Assembly: GCA_020427005.1 (NCBI GenBank)
Contig: JAGQOY010000003.1
Span: 44,546 to 108,545 of the forward strand
Length of the DNA: 64,000 bases
Direction: 5' to 3'
Source: Planctomycetales bacterium
Lineage (GTDB): Bacteria > Planctomycetota > Planctomycetia > Pirellulales > Pirellulaceae
Shown here: positions 9,034-19,522 of the stretch, in pieces
Layout of the letters: every line of letters starts with the position of its first letter
Numbering within the stretch: position 1 is the stretch's first letter
Notes under the pieces: generated by a model
What the model was told of the DNA's origin: nothing
What the model saw: the letters and a program-made list of their open reading frames with translations, nothing else
Database searches by the model: none
Position numbers and translations under genes: made by a program

Positions 9034-10853
9034 ACGTAGTCGTTCTGCGTCGCCGATTATTCTATATTTCGGCAATGGTGCTCCTTTTGATTCCACTGTA
9101 TTTCCTTGGCAATCCGTCCGTCCGCAATCAGGATGGTTCGGTTAAGTCGCCAGGGGGAACACTTGCTCAATTGCGGACTAATTACAACCTGGGCCAAGGT
9201 GACTTGGGCGAAATTGACCCGGCCAGCGAATCCATGCGTTTGGCAACGTTAGGCCTGCGGGGAGTGGCATCTACCATCCTTTGGCAAAAGGCCGAATATT
9301 ATAAACGAGAACAATTCTGGGACCGATTCTCGGCTACTTTGAATCAGATAGCTATTCTCCAGCCTCACTTTGTCAAAGTGTGGGATTTCCAGTCGCACAA
9401 TTTAGCCTACAACGTCTCCGCAGAGTTTGATGATTATCGCCAGCGTTATCAGTGGGTGAAACGCGGTATGGATTACCTTATTAAGGGTGGAAAGTACAAC
9501 AAGAAGCGTACCGAGCTACCTTTCTATTTGGGATGGATGTTTGGCAATAAGCTTGGTGTCGCAGACGAGAAGAAACAATTTCGTGAGTTGTATCGCAACG
9601 ATAACAATTTTCACAACGAAGTTTTAGATAAAAGCGGCCTTGATCTGGCTCAACCTGACGGTTTAGGGCCAGATCGCAAGCCAGATAATTGGCTCTCAGG
9701 TAGGCTATGGTATGAGCGGGCATACACTATGGTGGACGCTGGTTCGAAGCCTGCCAAGAGCACGATGATGTTCTACCGTGAAGGCCCTCAGTGGTTGATG
9801 AAACATGCCGAGGGGATTCAGTCAGAAGGATGGCTAGATGAAGCTGCACGTTACGCTTGGCGGGTCGCTGGTCGCGGCTGGAACGACTTTGGACAAATAC
9901 AGATACTTACTTCGTTCGGCGACCAAATTCGCTTGAAAGAACTTCAAACCGCCAACGAGGAATACAAGGCTGCCAAGGAAGAGTTCGAGGAATATTGCGA
10001 CGAGGCCTATCAAGCTGCGATTGCAGAACGATATCAATCGCTGACTGCCGAAGAACGTGAAGCTTACGAAAAACCGTATCTCGATCGGAATTTTGATGAG
10101 ATTCTCGCAGCAGAAGATGCGGATATTAAATTGTCGGTCGACCCAGACTTTTTGGCCCGCCAAGTTGCAGATGACAAGCGGGTAGATGCCATGGAACGAG
10201 CAGCCAAACTGAAGATGGCAAGAGATCGCATCCAACATATTGAGATTTACCGAAATCAAATCAACTATGCATACTGGGAGGCTCGATGTGAAGCAGAGCA
10301 GGAAGACGCCGCTTTATTAGCCCGCACTAGCATGTATGAAGCGAACCAACTTCTTGACAAGGGGGAATTGGATGGTGCTTTAGCCAAATACGATGTCGCT
10401 TGGCAAGCTTGGGACGATCTGTTCAATCGCTTTCCCTCTATGATGATTGACGATGCCGCCGACGAAGTCGCCGATTCAGTCAAACGCTATCAGCAATTGC
10501 TTGATCAGCCCGATTTGCCAGACGATTTCATTCTCAATGAATTCTTTGAGTTTAAGGAATTGTTCGAAGAACAAAGTGCTGACCCTGCGATGATGAGTGT
10601 GATTGCTTCGTGGCCTGTCCGTTATCCGGGCCGAAACTTCTTGGATGAAATGCTAAGAAAAACTCGCGAGAACCCAGCGCCCGAAATGGACTTGAACGGA
10701 AATTCGGTTGAACCAACAGAGTCTACCGAAACTCCAATCCTCGAGATTAATGCCAGTGAAAACAAGGCATCGGATAATACTCAATCGCAGGCTTCGCCGG
10801 GAATGCAGGTCGGGCAACCCGATGAAGGTAAACCACCAGTACCCAAGTCCTAG
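9030..10853 (+). CDS. Membrane-anchored helical repeat protein linked to ABC transporter
   Basis: A 607-residue protein starting with GTG in a 4-bp overlap (GTGA) with the permease stop, which indicates translational coupling. An N-terminal membrane helix (about 9-26) anchors a long, mostly helical domain rich in Trp and Tyr that resembles degenerate tetratricopeptide repeats. A strongly charged coiled-coil-like stretch lies near residues 305-420, and the last 60 residues are low-complexity, rich in Glu, Ser, Thr and Pro. I do not recognise a named family. The tight coupling suggests it is an accessory subunit of the transporter that works outside the membrane. Confidence 0.75.
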   Translation: MNVVVLRRRLFYISAMVLLLIPLYFLGNPSVRNQDGSVKSPGGTLAQLRTNYNLGQGDLGEIDPASESMRLATLGLRGVASTILWQKAEYYKREQFWDRFSATLNQIAILQPHFVKVWDFQSHNLAYNVSAEFDDYRQRYQWVKRGMDYLIKGGKYNKKRTELPFYLGWMFGNKLGVADEKKQFRELYRNDNNFHNEVLDKSGLDLAQPDGLGPDRKPDNWLSGRLWYERAYTMVDAGSKPAKSTMMFYREGPQWLMKHAEGIQSEGWLDEAARYAWRVAGRGWNDFGQIQILTSFGDQIRLKELQTANEEYKAAKEEFEEYCDEAYQAAIAERYQSLTAEEREAYEKPYLDRNFDEILAAEDADIKLSVDPDFLARQVADDKRVDAMERAAKLKMARDRIQHIEIYRNQINYAYWEARCEAEQEDAALLARTSMYEANQLLDKGELDGALAKYDVAWQAWDDLFNRFPSMMIDDAADEVADSVKRYQQLLDQPDLPDDFILNEFFEFKELFEEQSADPAMMSVIASWPVRYPGRNFLDEMLRKTRENPAPEMDLNGNSVEPTESTETPILEINASENKASDNTQSQASPGMQVGQPDEGKPPVPKS

Positions 10854-10926
10854 AAACTTGCGAACAGTCTGCCCCGATCTGCCTTCGATGGTCGGATCGT
10901 TAACTACCATGGCTTGATAAGTGACC

Positions 10927-13623
10927 CTAATTGACTTCGTTGTGCGAGCCATGATAAGCACAATTTCCTTTGCCCATTAGGCTTTCCACAGCTTCGATCA
11001 GGTCGCTGGCCTTGAAGGGCTTTTGGAGAAAACGATTCACACTCGCATCGGCCAATACCGTACTATCCACGCAACCACTAAATAAGATGATCGGTAAATC
11101 CGGCCATCGTTGTCGCAATTGGCAGACCAACCATGTACCTGGGTGATTGGGCATCGATTGGTCGGTGACGACACACCCAATTTTTGCCTGTTCCTGTTCT
11201 ACTCTAGCTAGGGCCTCAAGTGCGCTGTTGGCCGCGACAACGGTCTTACCGGCCGTCCGCAACAATTCTGCCGTCGTAGCCAATGCATCGGGATCATCAT
11301 CGACCAGCAACACGGTTTTCAACTCCACCAATCTCGATTTAGACTGAGACCAAGTGGTCGCCAAGGGATTGTCTGGCGATGACACAAGGATTTCTTCGCA
11401 CGAATCGGGGATCAACGGTAAATACACGCATATTTCCGTACCTTCCGGAGAAATAGAGTGCACGTCAATTGCACCGTTGCACGAGCGCACAATTCCCTGA
11501 ACTGAGGATAGCCCCAACCCACGTGCTCTCCCGCGCGTCGAAAAATATGGATCGAACATTCTCTGTCTGACTGCGACAGTTAGTCCCTCCCCTTCGTCGT
11601 AGACACAGATACGAACGAAGTCCCCCGGTTCAGTACCCTCATGCCTCAGCAATCGGTCCAGCGTCGCTCGATTCAATTGCGTACAGGACAAACGCAAGGT
11701 GACGTGTCCACCCGTCGGATTTGCCTCAGATGCATTTGTAACTAAGTTGACAACGATTTGTTGTAACTGCATGTCTGAAATCGGAATTTGGGCTTGTTGT
11801 AGATGGCAGTCGAAAATCAACTGTGATTGATTGTGAGTGTGGCACAACGCCTGCAACATCCCTAACGACTTTCTCAGGCAACTGACAACCTCGGTCGACG
11901 CCTCTTCAATCGTTCGACGGCCCAGGAATTGAATGAGCTGTTTTGTTAAATCCGCAGCTCGTAAAGATACCGATGCAACTTGCTCAAACATATCGTTCTT
12001 GCGCTTAACATCCGGGTAGAGTTGTCCCAATTCGGCCGAACCGTTGATCGCGGTTAAGAGATTGTTGAAATCATGCGCTACGCCTGCCGCCATCACATTG
12101 AGCGAATCGATCCGATCCTGCTCGGCCACGCGCTGTTGCAGCTCGAGCTGAAGATCTCTCTGCCTTACTAGCTGCGCTCCCGCAACTCGCAATTCCTGGG
12201 CCAACTTCGATCTGGACCTATATCCCATCCAAAGTGCAATAGTGCACATCGAAATGAAAATAAGGCTTAATGCTAGAACAACTGCTAACTCAGTCTGAGC
12301 GCGGATCTGCGCGTCATGCAATGCGTCGCGATTCTTTAGCTCACTGCTTTCGTATTGTTGATTAAGTTGCCCCAATGTGTCTTTCAATCTCTCTAATTCC
12401 CCGTTGTCTTCTGCATCTCGGACCGCCTGGATCTTTGTTTCGGCAATCCGCGCATATGCGAGGGCTGAGGCGGGATCACCGTTGGCTTCCGCTAGCTTTG
12501 AGATCTCTTGGGCTAGTTCTAAACATTGTCTGACGTCTCCAATGTTCTCAGCCTGCTCAAAAAGGGACGTAAGATTTTTTAGTTTTTCATTGGTCTGTAA
12601 GGTCTGATTATCCAGTTCGGCCAACTCTTGTCGGGCCTCAATTGAGGATACGGAGCTTCCAGTCGCCTCTGCAGCGGACAGGGCGTTTTCAAAATGTTTC
12701 CTACCTGTTGCTCTATCGCCTTCAGCTACACTTACCGACCCGAGCCCCAAATGGCAAATGATTTGGAAGTCTAGCCACTGCCCCTGCGTCGATAATTCAA
12801 GAGCCTCTTCGAGCAAAGCTCTCGCTTTTTCCAAATTCCCGAGCCGATATTCGACTTTACCAAGGTTCGACGCTGAAGCAGCAATCATGAATGAATTCTC
12901 GGAGGCCCGTGCCGAGGCAAGCACAGTCTCATATTCTATGGCTGCTTCTTCAAACCGGCCAAAATCCGTCAACACTTCTGCCAGGTTGTGATGAAGCATG
13001 GATAGTAGGCCTGAGTTGCGCAACCTTGTGGCAATCTCTAACGCCAACCGAAAATGTGTAATCGATGTTTCATAATGTTGGAGCCGAGCTTCATTAGTCG
13101 CCAATTCATTGTGCAAAAGTGCCGGGTAGTAGGTCTGGTCCTGCAGTTCATCTGAGATTTCCAACCCCTCTCGCGCAGCATCGCTCCCACTCTGGTAGTC
13201 GCCAGTTTCAAGACAGGCAGCTGCCTTGAATCTTAAAGTACGACGAAGAAGCGCAGAATCCATCAGTTCACGGGAAAGCGATTCTGCTTCAATCAAGAAC
13301 TTGAGTGCTTCCGCGTGATTGCCACGCAAGCACAAACCGGAGCCTGCTATCCAACAGAATTGAGCCCGTTGTTGGGGCAGCATTTCACCAGCCGAATCTT
13401 CCGCCAGCCGACGTTCGGCCATTTGGACAGCTTCGGGTGGAGATGTTTTTAACAGTTCGAGAGCCTTGGAAATCAACTCATCATCCACTTGGCGACTGCC
13501 AGTCTCTCCAGCAACCTGGCCTGAATTATCCTGTTGACTTTCCGTCTGTTGCATTGCTCCTACCTGTATCTCAGGAGCAAGATTCATCCAAAATACTAGG
13601 AAAAGATACAGCCAGGTTTTCAT
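10927..13623 (-). CDS. TPR hybrid sensor histidine kinase
   Basis: An 898-residue hybrid kinase. A signal peptide/anchor (about 1-23) is followed by tetratricopeptide repeats (about 45-400) outside the membrane, a membrane helix near 441-462, a coiled coil, a HisKA domain with phospho-acceptor His517 (VAHDFNN), an ATPase domain (about 620-745) with GLGLSS, and a C-terminal receiver with phospho-Asp821 (TDQSMP) and Lys in LQKPF. It would pass phosphate internally to its own receiver and then to an unknown partner; no phosphotransfer or output gene is adjacent. It is convergent with the ABC cluster, 73 bp away. Confidence 0.9.
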   Translation of the reverse strand: MKTWLYLFLVFWMNLAPEIQVGAMQQTESQQDNSGQVAGETGSRQVDDELISKALELLKTSPPEAVQMAERRLAEDSAGEMLPQQRAQFCWIAGSGLCLRGNHAEALKFLIEAESLSRELMDSALLRRTLRFKAAACLETGDYQSGSDAAREGLEISDELQDQTYYPALLHNELATNEARLQHYETSITHFRLALEIATRLRNSGLLSMLHHNLAEVLTDFGRFEEAAIEYETVLASARASENSFMIAASASNLGKVEYRLGNLEKARALLEEALELSTQGQWLDFQIICHLGLGSVSVAEGDRATGRKHFENALSAAEATGSSVSSIEARQELAELDNQTLQTNEKLKNLTSLFEQAENIGDVRQCLELAQEISKLAEANGDPASALAYARIAETKIQAVRDAEDNGELERLKDTLGQLNQQYESSELKNRDALHDAQIRAQTELAVVLALSLIFISMCTIALWMGYRSRSKLAQELRVAGAQLVRQRDLQLELQQRVAEQDRIDSLNVMAAGVAHDFNNLLTAINGSAELGQLYPDVKRKNDMFEQVASVSLRAADLTKQLIQFLGRRTIEEASTEVVSCLRKSLGMLQALCHTHNQSQLIFDCHLQQAQIPISDMQLQQIVVNLVTNASEANPTGGHVTLRLSCTQLNRATLDRLLRHEGTEPGDFVRICVYDEGEGLTVAVRQRMFDPYFSTRGRARGLGLSSVQGIVRSCNGAIDVHSISPEGTEICVYLPLIPDSCEEILVSSPDNPLATTWSQSKSRLVELKTVLLVDDDPDALATTAELLRTAGKTVVAANSALEALARVEQEQAKIGCVVTDQSMPNHPGTWLVCQLRQRWPDLPIILFSGCVDSTVLADASVNRFLQKPFKASDLIEAVESLMGKGNCAYHGSHNEVN

Positions 13624-13850
13624 CTCAGAGCCAAAATGTAGCGAACAAAACAGTTTTCGTAGGCCCTCAAAGACGCATTACTTTCACGATCTGCGCCTTT
13701 TCCCCTTGGCGTAAGTATCGCCGAATAGAGCCTGAACTTCTAGTCTATTGAGGCCCCGGACCGGTCCCCGAAGTTAGCATCCGGGTTCGTCTTTTGCCAG
13801 CTGACACCGTTGGAAATTGTTGGCGAACGAAGAATAACGGCGTCTACTAC

Positions 13851-15518
13851 TCAAGGCGAGTATGTTACTTTGAGAAGGCTGCCTGTTCCCGCCTCATATT
13901 TATCATCTACCACCCAAGCATTGCGTACGAGAATATAAAGACTACCATCGCTTGAGATTCTCAAATCAACCGGGCGACGAATTCCTTGGGCGAAAGTTGC
14001 TGCTGCGTTGTTGTTTTCAGCGTCGGCAGTCAAAGGATCAATAGCATGGATCCAGCCATGCACAAAATCTGCAAACAGGTACTTACCTAACCATTCCTTT
14101 GGCCAGTCCAGTGTTTCTGGAACGAAGGCACCGCCTCCAATGGACGCTTGTGGATAGACATGGACTGGTCCCACAAACCCGTTGCCCTGCCTAGGACCAT
14201 GGTCGACTGTTGGCCACCCATAGTTTGCTCCAGCGATCCCAGGGTTGATTTCCTCGAACTTACCCCCTACATCGTTGATCAACATGCTTCCCGTACGGCT
14301 ACTGATCGCGAAGGTAAAAGGGTTGCGACAGCCGAGAGCCCAGATTGCGCGGTATTTTCCAATAGCTTTATTGAAGAATGGATTGTCATTGGGTATGGAA
14401 CCATCTGCCCGCAACCGAAGCATCTTTCCTTGAAGAGTATCTAGTCGCTGGGCTGGTTCGCCTGCTGTCTGTTCTCCAATCGCAATGTATAGACAACCAT
14501 CATTGCCAAAATGCAAAGCTCCTCCCTGGTGGCCCGCGGGCACATTGCCTCCCAGCTTCGTTTGATCGTCCCCTTCCAATAGGATCTCTTCGGTCCCAGG
14601 TAGCATCTGGTTCCCCTGGACCCGGATGCGACTGATCACGTGATGAGGATAAGGAGCGCCTTCGACATAGCAAACATACACAAAGGAAACTTCAGGAAAC
14701 TGAGGGTGGACTGTAACACCTATCAACCCTCGTTCCCAATCCATAAGGGCCGGGAATGTCGCCATGGGTTCGAGAAGCAGTTGATCGTTTTCTACTACCC
14801 GCAATGACCCTTTCTGCTCGCAAATGAGCAGGCGGCTATCAGGTAGTATTTCCATGGCAACCGCGCCATCTAAACCTGTGGCAATTACGCGGACGGCAAA
14901 ACCTGGCGGCAAAGTAATGGGGCCAGTTGTGCCTGCTCCAAATTTCGATGGACCCGTTCTAAGCGTTTCTAGATAAGTGATCAAATCAAAGATTTCGCTA
15001 GGTTTCAACAATTCGGAAATGTTGCTAGGCATTAATGAAACAGCATCAACTTTCTCTTGAAGGACGGCTGCAGTTGATAATATTTGCTCGCGCCCCTCGG
15101 AATCTACGATTTTCAAGTTCTGCTCAGTTCGATTCTTCACGATCCCAGCAACAATCTGGTTGTCAATGGTCAAGAATCTGGAAGTATGAAATCCCTCCAC
15201 GATTTGTCTTGAAGGTTCAAGCACCGATTCAATTAGATGTGGCCGGTCAAATTTACCTCCAATCGCTGAAAGATCAGGCCCAACACCTCCACCTTGCGTC
15301 GCCACACGATGGCAAATGGAACATTTGGTTCTTTGATCTTCAAAAAATAGTTTTCGGCCTCTCCGCGGGTCTCCTGTTGCCGATAAAGCCTGACGTTGCA
15401 ATTCGTTCAGGGAGGCGTTCGCGACTGTTTGCGCAGCCGATGGCACGCTGACTTGTCCCACGCATTCAGCTGTTAATGCAACAAGGAGAATGGAGATGAT
15501 CCGGAAATAGCGCCCCAT
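13851..15518 (-). CDS. Cytochrome c / PQQ-type sugar dehydrogenase fusion
   Basis: A 555-residue exported protein. After a signal peptide (about 1-22) comes a planctomycete-type haem-binding cytochrome c domain with one CxxCH site (CSICH) at about residues 50-190, then a six-bladed glucose/sorbosone dehydrogenase (HHIP-like) beta-propeller with motifs such as GGNVPAGHQGG, LGCRNPF and NYGWP. It probably oxidises a sugar or other alcohol in the periplasm and hands electrons to the attached haem. The cytochrome is at the N-terminus, whereas in most planctomycete relatives this domain is C-terminal. Substrate unknown. Confidence 0.82.
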   Translation of the reverse strand: MGRYFRIISILLVALTAECVGQVSVPSAAQTVANASLNELQRQALSATGDPRRGRKLFFEDQRTKCSICHRVATQGGGVGPDLSAIGGKFDRPHLIESVLEPSRQIVEGFHTSRFLTIDNQIVAGIVKNRTEQNLKIVDSEGREQILSTAAVLQEKVDAVSLMPSNISELLKPSEIFDLITYLETLRTGPSKFGAGTTGPITLPPGFAVRVIATGLDGAVAMEILPDSRLLICEQKGSLRVVENDQLLLEPMATFPALMDWERGLIGVTVHPQFPEVSFVYVCYVEGAPYPHHVISRIRVQGNQMLPGTEEILLEGDDQTKLGGNVPAGHQGGALHFGNDGCLYIAIGEQTAGEPAQRLDTLQGKMLRLRADGSIPNDNPFFNKAIGKYRAIWALGCRNPFTFAISSRTGSMLINDVGGKFEEINPGIAGANYGWPTVDHGPRQGNGFVGPVHVYPQASIGGGAFVPETLDWPKEWLGKYLFADFVHGWIHAIDPLTADAENNNAAATFAQGIRRPVDLRISSDGSLYILVRNAWVVDDKYEAGTGSLLKVTYSP

Positions 15519-15598
15519 AATTCGCCCAGTTAAACAAATGAATACTGACTAATTTTGTATGCAAAGAGCTCAACGACAACTACTCGTTATCAGCCCAA

Positions 15599-16576
15599 TT
15601 ACTGAGCCTCTAACATGGAACGAATCTCCGATGCAATATCATGTGTGGCTTTGATGCCATACTCGACAACGCCAGCGAAATGAACAAATCCGTGAATTGC
15701 ACCAGGATATTGAATGTGTTTGACGGGAATCCCAGCGGCGGATAGAAGCTCCGCGTATCTCTCTCCTTCATCTCGTAGTACATCGTACTCGGCAGTGACT
15801 ACAAGCGTAGGTGGTAGGCCCTGCAAATTGCTCTCAAGTGTCGGAACGCAATAGGAAGTTACGTTCTGTTCTCCCAAGTATTGTTTCCAGAACCAAATCA
15901 TATCTGCGCGGGTAAGCCCAAAATCTGTAGCAAATGAATGATAGGATCTTGTGTTACACTCATGGTCCATTACAGGGTAAATCAACACTTGTCCCTTAAG
16001 GAAGTCTTGTGAAGTATCTCGTAGTTTCAGGGCCACTGCTGCGGCCAAATTGCCACCTGCACTATCCCCAGCGACAACTACTCGACAGCTATCTACGCCG
16101 TACTTTTGGGCATCCTGGTCAATCAATCTCAAGACTTCAAAACAGTCTTCTAGCGCAGCCGGAAAAGGATGTTCAGGGGCCAAACGGTAATCCACACTAA
16201 TTACAACGACGTTGGCGGCTAGTGACAATCGGCGACACAAGGCATCATGAGTATCGAGATCTCCCAGCACCCAGCCACCACCATGGAAATACACGACGAC
16301 TGGAAAAATGGTTGCAGTTGAATGACTCGGTCGATAGAAGCGAACGGGTACATAGCCCATTAACGTATCGGTAATTTTGATCTCTTCTGGTCCACTACCA
16401 AAAACGTCCTGAAAACTATTAAATCGCTTACGCCCTTCGCTGGGAGTTAACTCATGCCATCGAGGACCCGGGTTTTCCGCGATCGCATCGAGGAACGATT
16501 TGCAACCCGCCTCCAGTTGAATTTCCTGATTGGATTCCAATTTGAACTCTCCTTTTCTGGGAAACTCCGATCGCAT
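15599..16576 (-). CDS. Alpha/beta hydrolase, hormone-sensitive-lipase family esterase
   Basis: A 325-residue cytoplasmic carboxylesterase of the HSL (family IV) group. The oxyanion-hole motif HGGG sits in YFHGGGW, the nucleophile serine in GDSAGGN, and the family motif DYRLAPEHPFPAA lies between them. The catalytic Asp is in the segment YDVLRDEG and the catalytic His in AIHGFVH near the C-terminus. It would hydrolyse short-chain esters. It lies 80 bp downstream of the start of the sugar dehydrogenase's neighbour on the same strand, and a physiological link is not evident. Confidence 0.88.
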   Translation of the reverse strand: MRSEFPRKGEFKLESNQEIQLEAGCKSFLDAIAENPGPRWHELTPSEGRKRFNSFQDVFGSGPEEIKITDTLMGYVPVRFYRPSHSTATIFPVVVYFHGGGWVLGDLDTHDALCRRLSLAANVVVISVDYRLAPEHPFPAALEDCFEVLRLIDQDAQKYGVDSCRVVVAGDSAGGNLAAAVALKLRDTSQDFLKGQVLIYPVMDHECNTRSYHSFATDFGLTRADMIWFWKQYLGEQNVTSYCVPTLESNLQGLPPTLVVTAEYDVLRDEGERYAELLSAAGIPVKHIQYPGAIHGFVHFAGVVEYGIKATHDIASEIRSMLEAQ

Positions 16577-16654
16577 GCGCAGCCCTACAAACGAACCAAT
16601 AGCGACCGACGCTAGGGAATTTTGTGGATCGAATCATGCTAAAAATAAATAGGG

Positions 16655-18901
16655 TCAACGAGAGTCGTTTGATTGGTAGCGAATGGTCAATTCCGGTCCA
16701 GGATACAAAACCTCGATGCCATGATGTTCTGTATCAGAAAGCAATTGGATTTTGTTTCGACCATCGCGTAGCCAGTCCACTGGAATTGAATGCGACGTGT
16801 AAATGACACTATGCGAACCATTACTGGCCACTTCTAAAGGTTGACCATTAAGTTGGAAATAATTCTCAACTTCACCCCGCCCTCCATCCCAAATGCAAGT
16901 TTGTAGCATTGCACGTTCAAGCGATTCCATCGGAACCGGAAGCAAGAATGTGCAACCTCGGACTCGCCCAGCTCGGCTCCAGAATGGAATAGACAAATCC
17001 TGCGCCGACAATCGCTGGACAAAGACTCCCGGTGGGTGTCGGACTGTCGGAACATTGGCTGGGGCCGTTTGAACAAACAAAGATCTGGATTTCCAGTATC
17101 TGTCTCCAGCTTGCTGCCGAGAAAGCTCTCGGGCCAGACTCTCGCCTTCGTTTGTGAGTTCGACCAATGCACATACCTGTGCATTGTCTTGAGCGGGCAA
17201 CATCGAAACATCCCAAATGATCTCATAGGGGGCCTCATACACCGTTCCAATGTGTCCCAGCGGTTGCTTTCGTTTTGTCATACCGTGCCAGTCAAATTCA
17301 TCTCCATCTCCATTTTCATCGAATCCTTCGTATCGCGCCAAGAAGTGAACTTGCGCAATGCGAGCCTGCATTTTTTCGGTCAGCTGCAAACTTAAATGCA
17401 TGGTTTCGTCTGTTGGCGAGGATTCTATAGTCAGAACCGGTAAGCCGGGGCATATCTCATTCAACTCCCGAACGCGAGCATCTGAAGCTGGCAGGAGAGC
17501 ATCCAAAGCGGCCTCTTCAACAATAAAATGCCCCCAAAACGTTTGGTCTCCGTCTACGGCAAATTGGAGAGCGTTAAGACCGCGTACTAGATCAGTAATC
17601 TTCAGTTGAAGCTGTTTGTATCCATGAGAGCATTGCTCGTCTGTTGGAACTGGTAATGTATATGTCGTTCGACCATTAATGGTGATCCTTCGATTGGTAG
17701 AATGAGGGTGACCTCCCCAAAATTCAACGTACAGTCTTGCCGCATCAATCTGCCTCAAATCTTCTTCGAATGGTATCAACATCAGGCCGTTACCACGAGT
17801 CTCTTGGCGATCATGATAAGTCGGGTGGGTCGCCACATAGGGATCGTTGACCCGAAAGCGATTATTGACTGGTGGATTGGCGAATTCATCTCCGAGCTGG
17901 AACCAATATCGTTGGAAGACAGCAGGAGAGTCCGTGGGCCAAATTCGACCATAAGGAGGTTGTGGGCCGCGCCACCCGCCTGTGTGCCCCTGCTGACTCC
18001 CGTCGTTCGATTCACGGTCAAGCTTCATGGGAAGCCAAGTGTCAGCTATCTGTGCAATTTGAGAATGTCTGGCATGCTCATCAGCCGATTCAGAAACCCT
18101 TACAAAACCTAGTCGGAATTGTGACGGCGCAGACCGCAACAGAGGTTGAGTACCTGGGCCGCGTCCGAAACCGAATACCAACATCCCGTCCGTTGCTTCG
18201 AGTTGTTTATGGCCGTTGCCCATCAACCAGAAGGTGTCATCCTGGTCGTCTAACTGCAGCTGTTTGAGTACTAATACATACGGACTATTCTGCTGACCAA
18301 AATACACCCACTGCCAGCGACCAAACCGCTGTCGATTGCGATCCGGCAACTGCCCAAATGGACCTTCACTATCAGTGCCCCCATATGTGGTTGAAGGCGA
18401 CCAATTACCTGCAACGGGACCTTCATAAAGAAACCAATAGGGTCGATTTGGGTCGACCTCGAGTATAGAAATCATTGCGCTTTGGTCATCAAATGTCCAC
18501 AACCATTTCCATCGACCGCTAAACGAAGTCACTTCAATTGAATTGTCAGCAACGATTTTCGATTGGCATTTGTCAAATCCCGGGTGTCCTACTCCAGCAT
18601 CAGGATTTTCGCTGCCAAAAACCATGTTCGGCAATCCGCGATAACCGGCTGCGGCGGAATCCGGAAATTTGTTGAGGGGGTGGCTACGAAATGCGATCCA
18701 GTCGGCGCCTTGATTATCAACCAATCTAGAAAATCCACCGGAGGCTTGATCTAACCAATACGTCGCAGAACTGGTCCGAATGACAAAATGTGGACGGTTT
18801 TCGTACTGCTCCTCGTATATGCGCACATTGGCTAGCGTATCACGTTGGCTAGCAAAAAATAAGCAGACCAAAATAACTAACGGTCGACAAAGTCCAGCCA
18901 T
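16655..18901 (-). CDS. Large secreted protein of unknown function
   Basis: A 748-residue protein with a signal peptide (about 1-24, cleaved after a SQRDTLA-like region). The mature part is rich in aromatic residues and appears to be all-beta: an N-terminal segment with repeated Trp/Tyr strands (for example YWFLYEGP, WQWVYFGQ) that resembles carbohydrate-acting beta-sandwich proteins, then a jelly-roll-like part with asparagine-rich strands. I do not recognise a named family or a catalytic motif. Its neighbours (esterase and sugar dehydrogenase on the same strand) hint at polysaccharide breakdown, but this is inference only. Confidence 0.7.
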   Translation of the reverse strand: MAGLCRPLVILVCLFFASQRDTLANVRIYEEQYENRPHFVIRTSSATYWLDQASGGFSRLVDNQGADWIAFRSHPLNKFPDSAAAGYRGLPNMVFGSENPDAGVGHPGFDKCQSKIVADNSIEVTSFSGRWKWLWTFDDQSAMISILEVDPNRPYWFLYEGPVAGNWSPSTTYGGTDSEGPFGQLPDRNRQRFGRWQWVYFGQQNSPYVLVLKQLQLDDQDDTFWLMGNGHKQLEATDGMLVFGFGRGPGTQPLLRSAPSQFRLGFVRVSESADEHARHSQIAQIADTWLPMKLDRESNDGSQQGHTGGWRGPQPPYGRIWPTDSPAVFQRYWFQLGDEFANPPVNNRFRVNDPYVATHPTYHDRQETRGNGLMLIPFEEDLRQIDAARLYVEFWGGHPHSTNRRITINGRTTYTLPVPTDEQCSHGYKQLQLKITDLVRGLNALQFAVDGDQTFWGHFIVEEAALDALLPASDARVRELNEICPGLPVLTIESSPTDETMHLSLQLTEKMQARIAQVHFLARYEGFDENGDGDEFDWHGMTKRKQPLGHIGTVYEAPYEIIWDVSMLPAQDNAQVCALVELTNEGESLARELSRQQAGDRYWKSRSLFVQTAPANVPTVRHPPGVFVQRLSAQDLSIPFWSRAGRVRGCTFLLPVPMESLERAMLQTCIWDGGRGEVENYFQLNGQPLEVASNGSHSVIYTSHSIPVDWLRDGRNKIQLLSDTEHHGIEVLYPGPELTIRYQSNDSR

Positions 18902-19177
18902 ATCGTACTTTTACCTCAATAACAAAGGACAATAAGGTAAGGTCAGATCATCGCTCCCAGGCGATGGTGATTCCCGGTAGTCATCCACTTCCATTGGAAA
19001 CGCTATTGCCAAAGATTGTTGAGAGTTGACAGGGATCACGCTGACCGTCATCTGCAATTATTGCAAAACTCTTTCTTGACGTGACCAAACGTGTCCAACG
19101 ACTGGCGAAAAATTGTGGCATGGTTGTTTTTTGCCACTTTTGCCGTTGGAGATGAGTCCCAAAGACTCTTACGAATC

Positions 19178-19522
19178 ATGTCATTTGCCGTTCTGGACTC
19201 CACCCCGGCTTCCACCCAATTGCGTTTTTTATGGGACGAGCCTGAGCTTGTCGCCACAAATACCAGTTCTTGTACCGCGAGCCGAGAAGCCGCGGAGCAT
19301 TCCAGTTCCTCAAATAATGCCAAGGGACATCATGGTACAAACATAAGGCAATTAGCCCCCAAGAGACCCGAGTGTATCAACCGCTCAACTCGAATTGGCA
19401 AAGAGGTACGACTGGGTAGTGTGATGATCCGCCTTCTTAAGAGCTACGGAATTACCGACGATGAAATATTGGAGGGGGTAGCCAGCTATGCTCGAAAACA
19501 ACAGCTCTCCCGGGCAAGCTGA
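19178..19522 (+). CDS. Small hypothetical protein
   Basis: A frame open from a GTG at 19091; I prefer the in-frame ATG at 19178, giving 114 residues. The C-terminal third (VRLGSVMIRLLKSYGITDDEILEGV) reads like a short conserved helix-turn-helix-like segment, whereas the centre is low-complexity and rich in Ser and Asn. Both start and function are uncertain. The stop codon falls inside the first unit of a 17-bp tandem duplication (19512-19545). It stands alone between two minus-strand genes. Confidence 0.4.
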   Translation: MSFAVLDSTPASTQLRFLWDEPELVATNTSSCTASREAAEHSSSSNNAKGHHGTNIRQLAPKRPECINRSTRIGKEVRLGSVMIRLLKSYGITDDEILEGVASYARKQQLSRAS

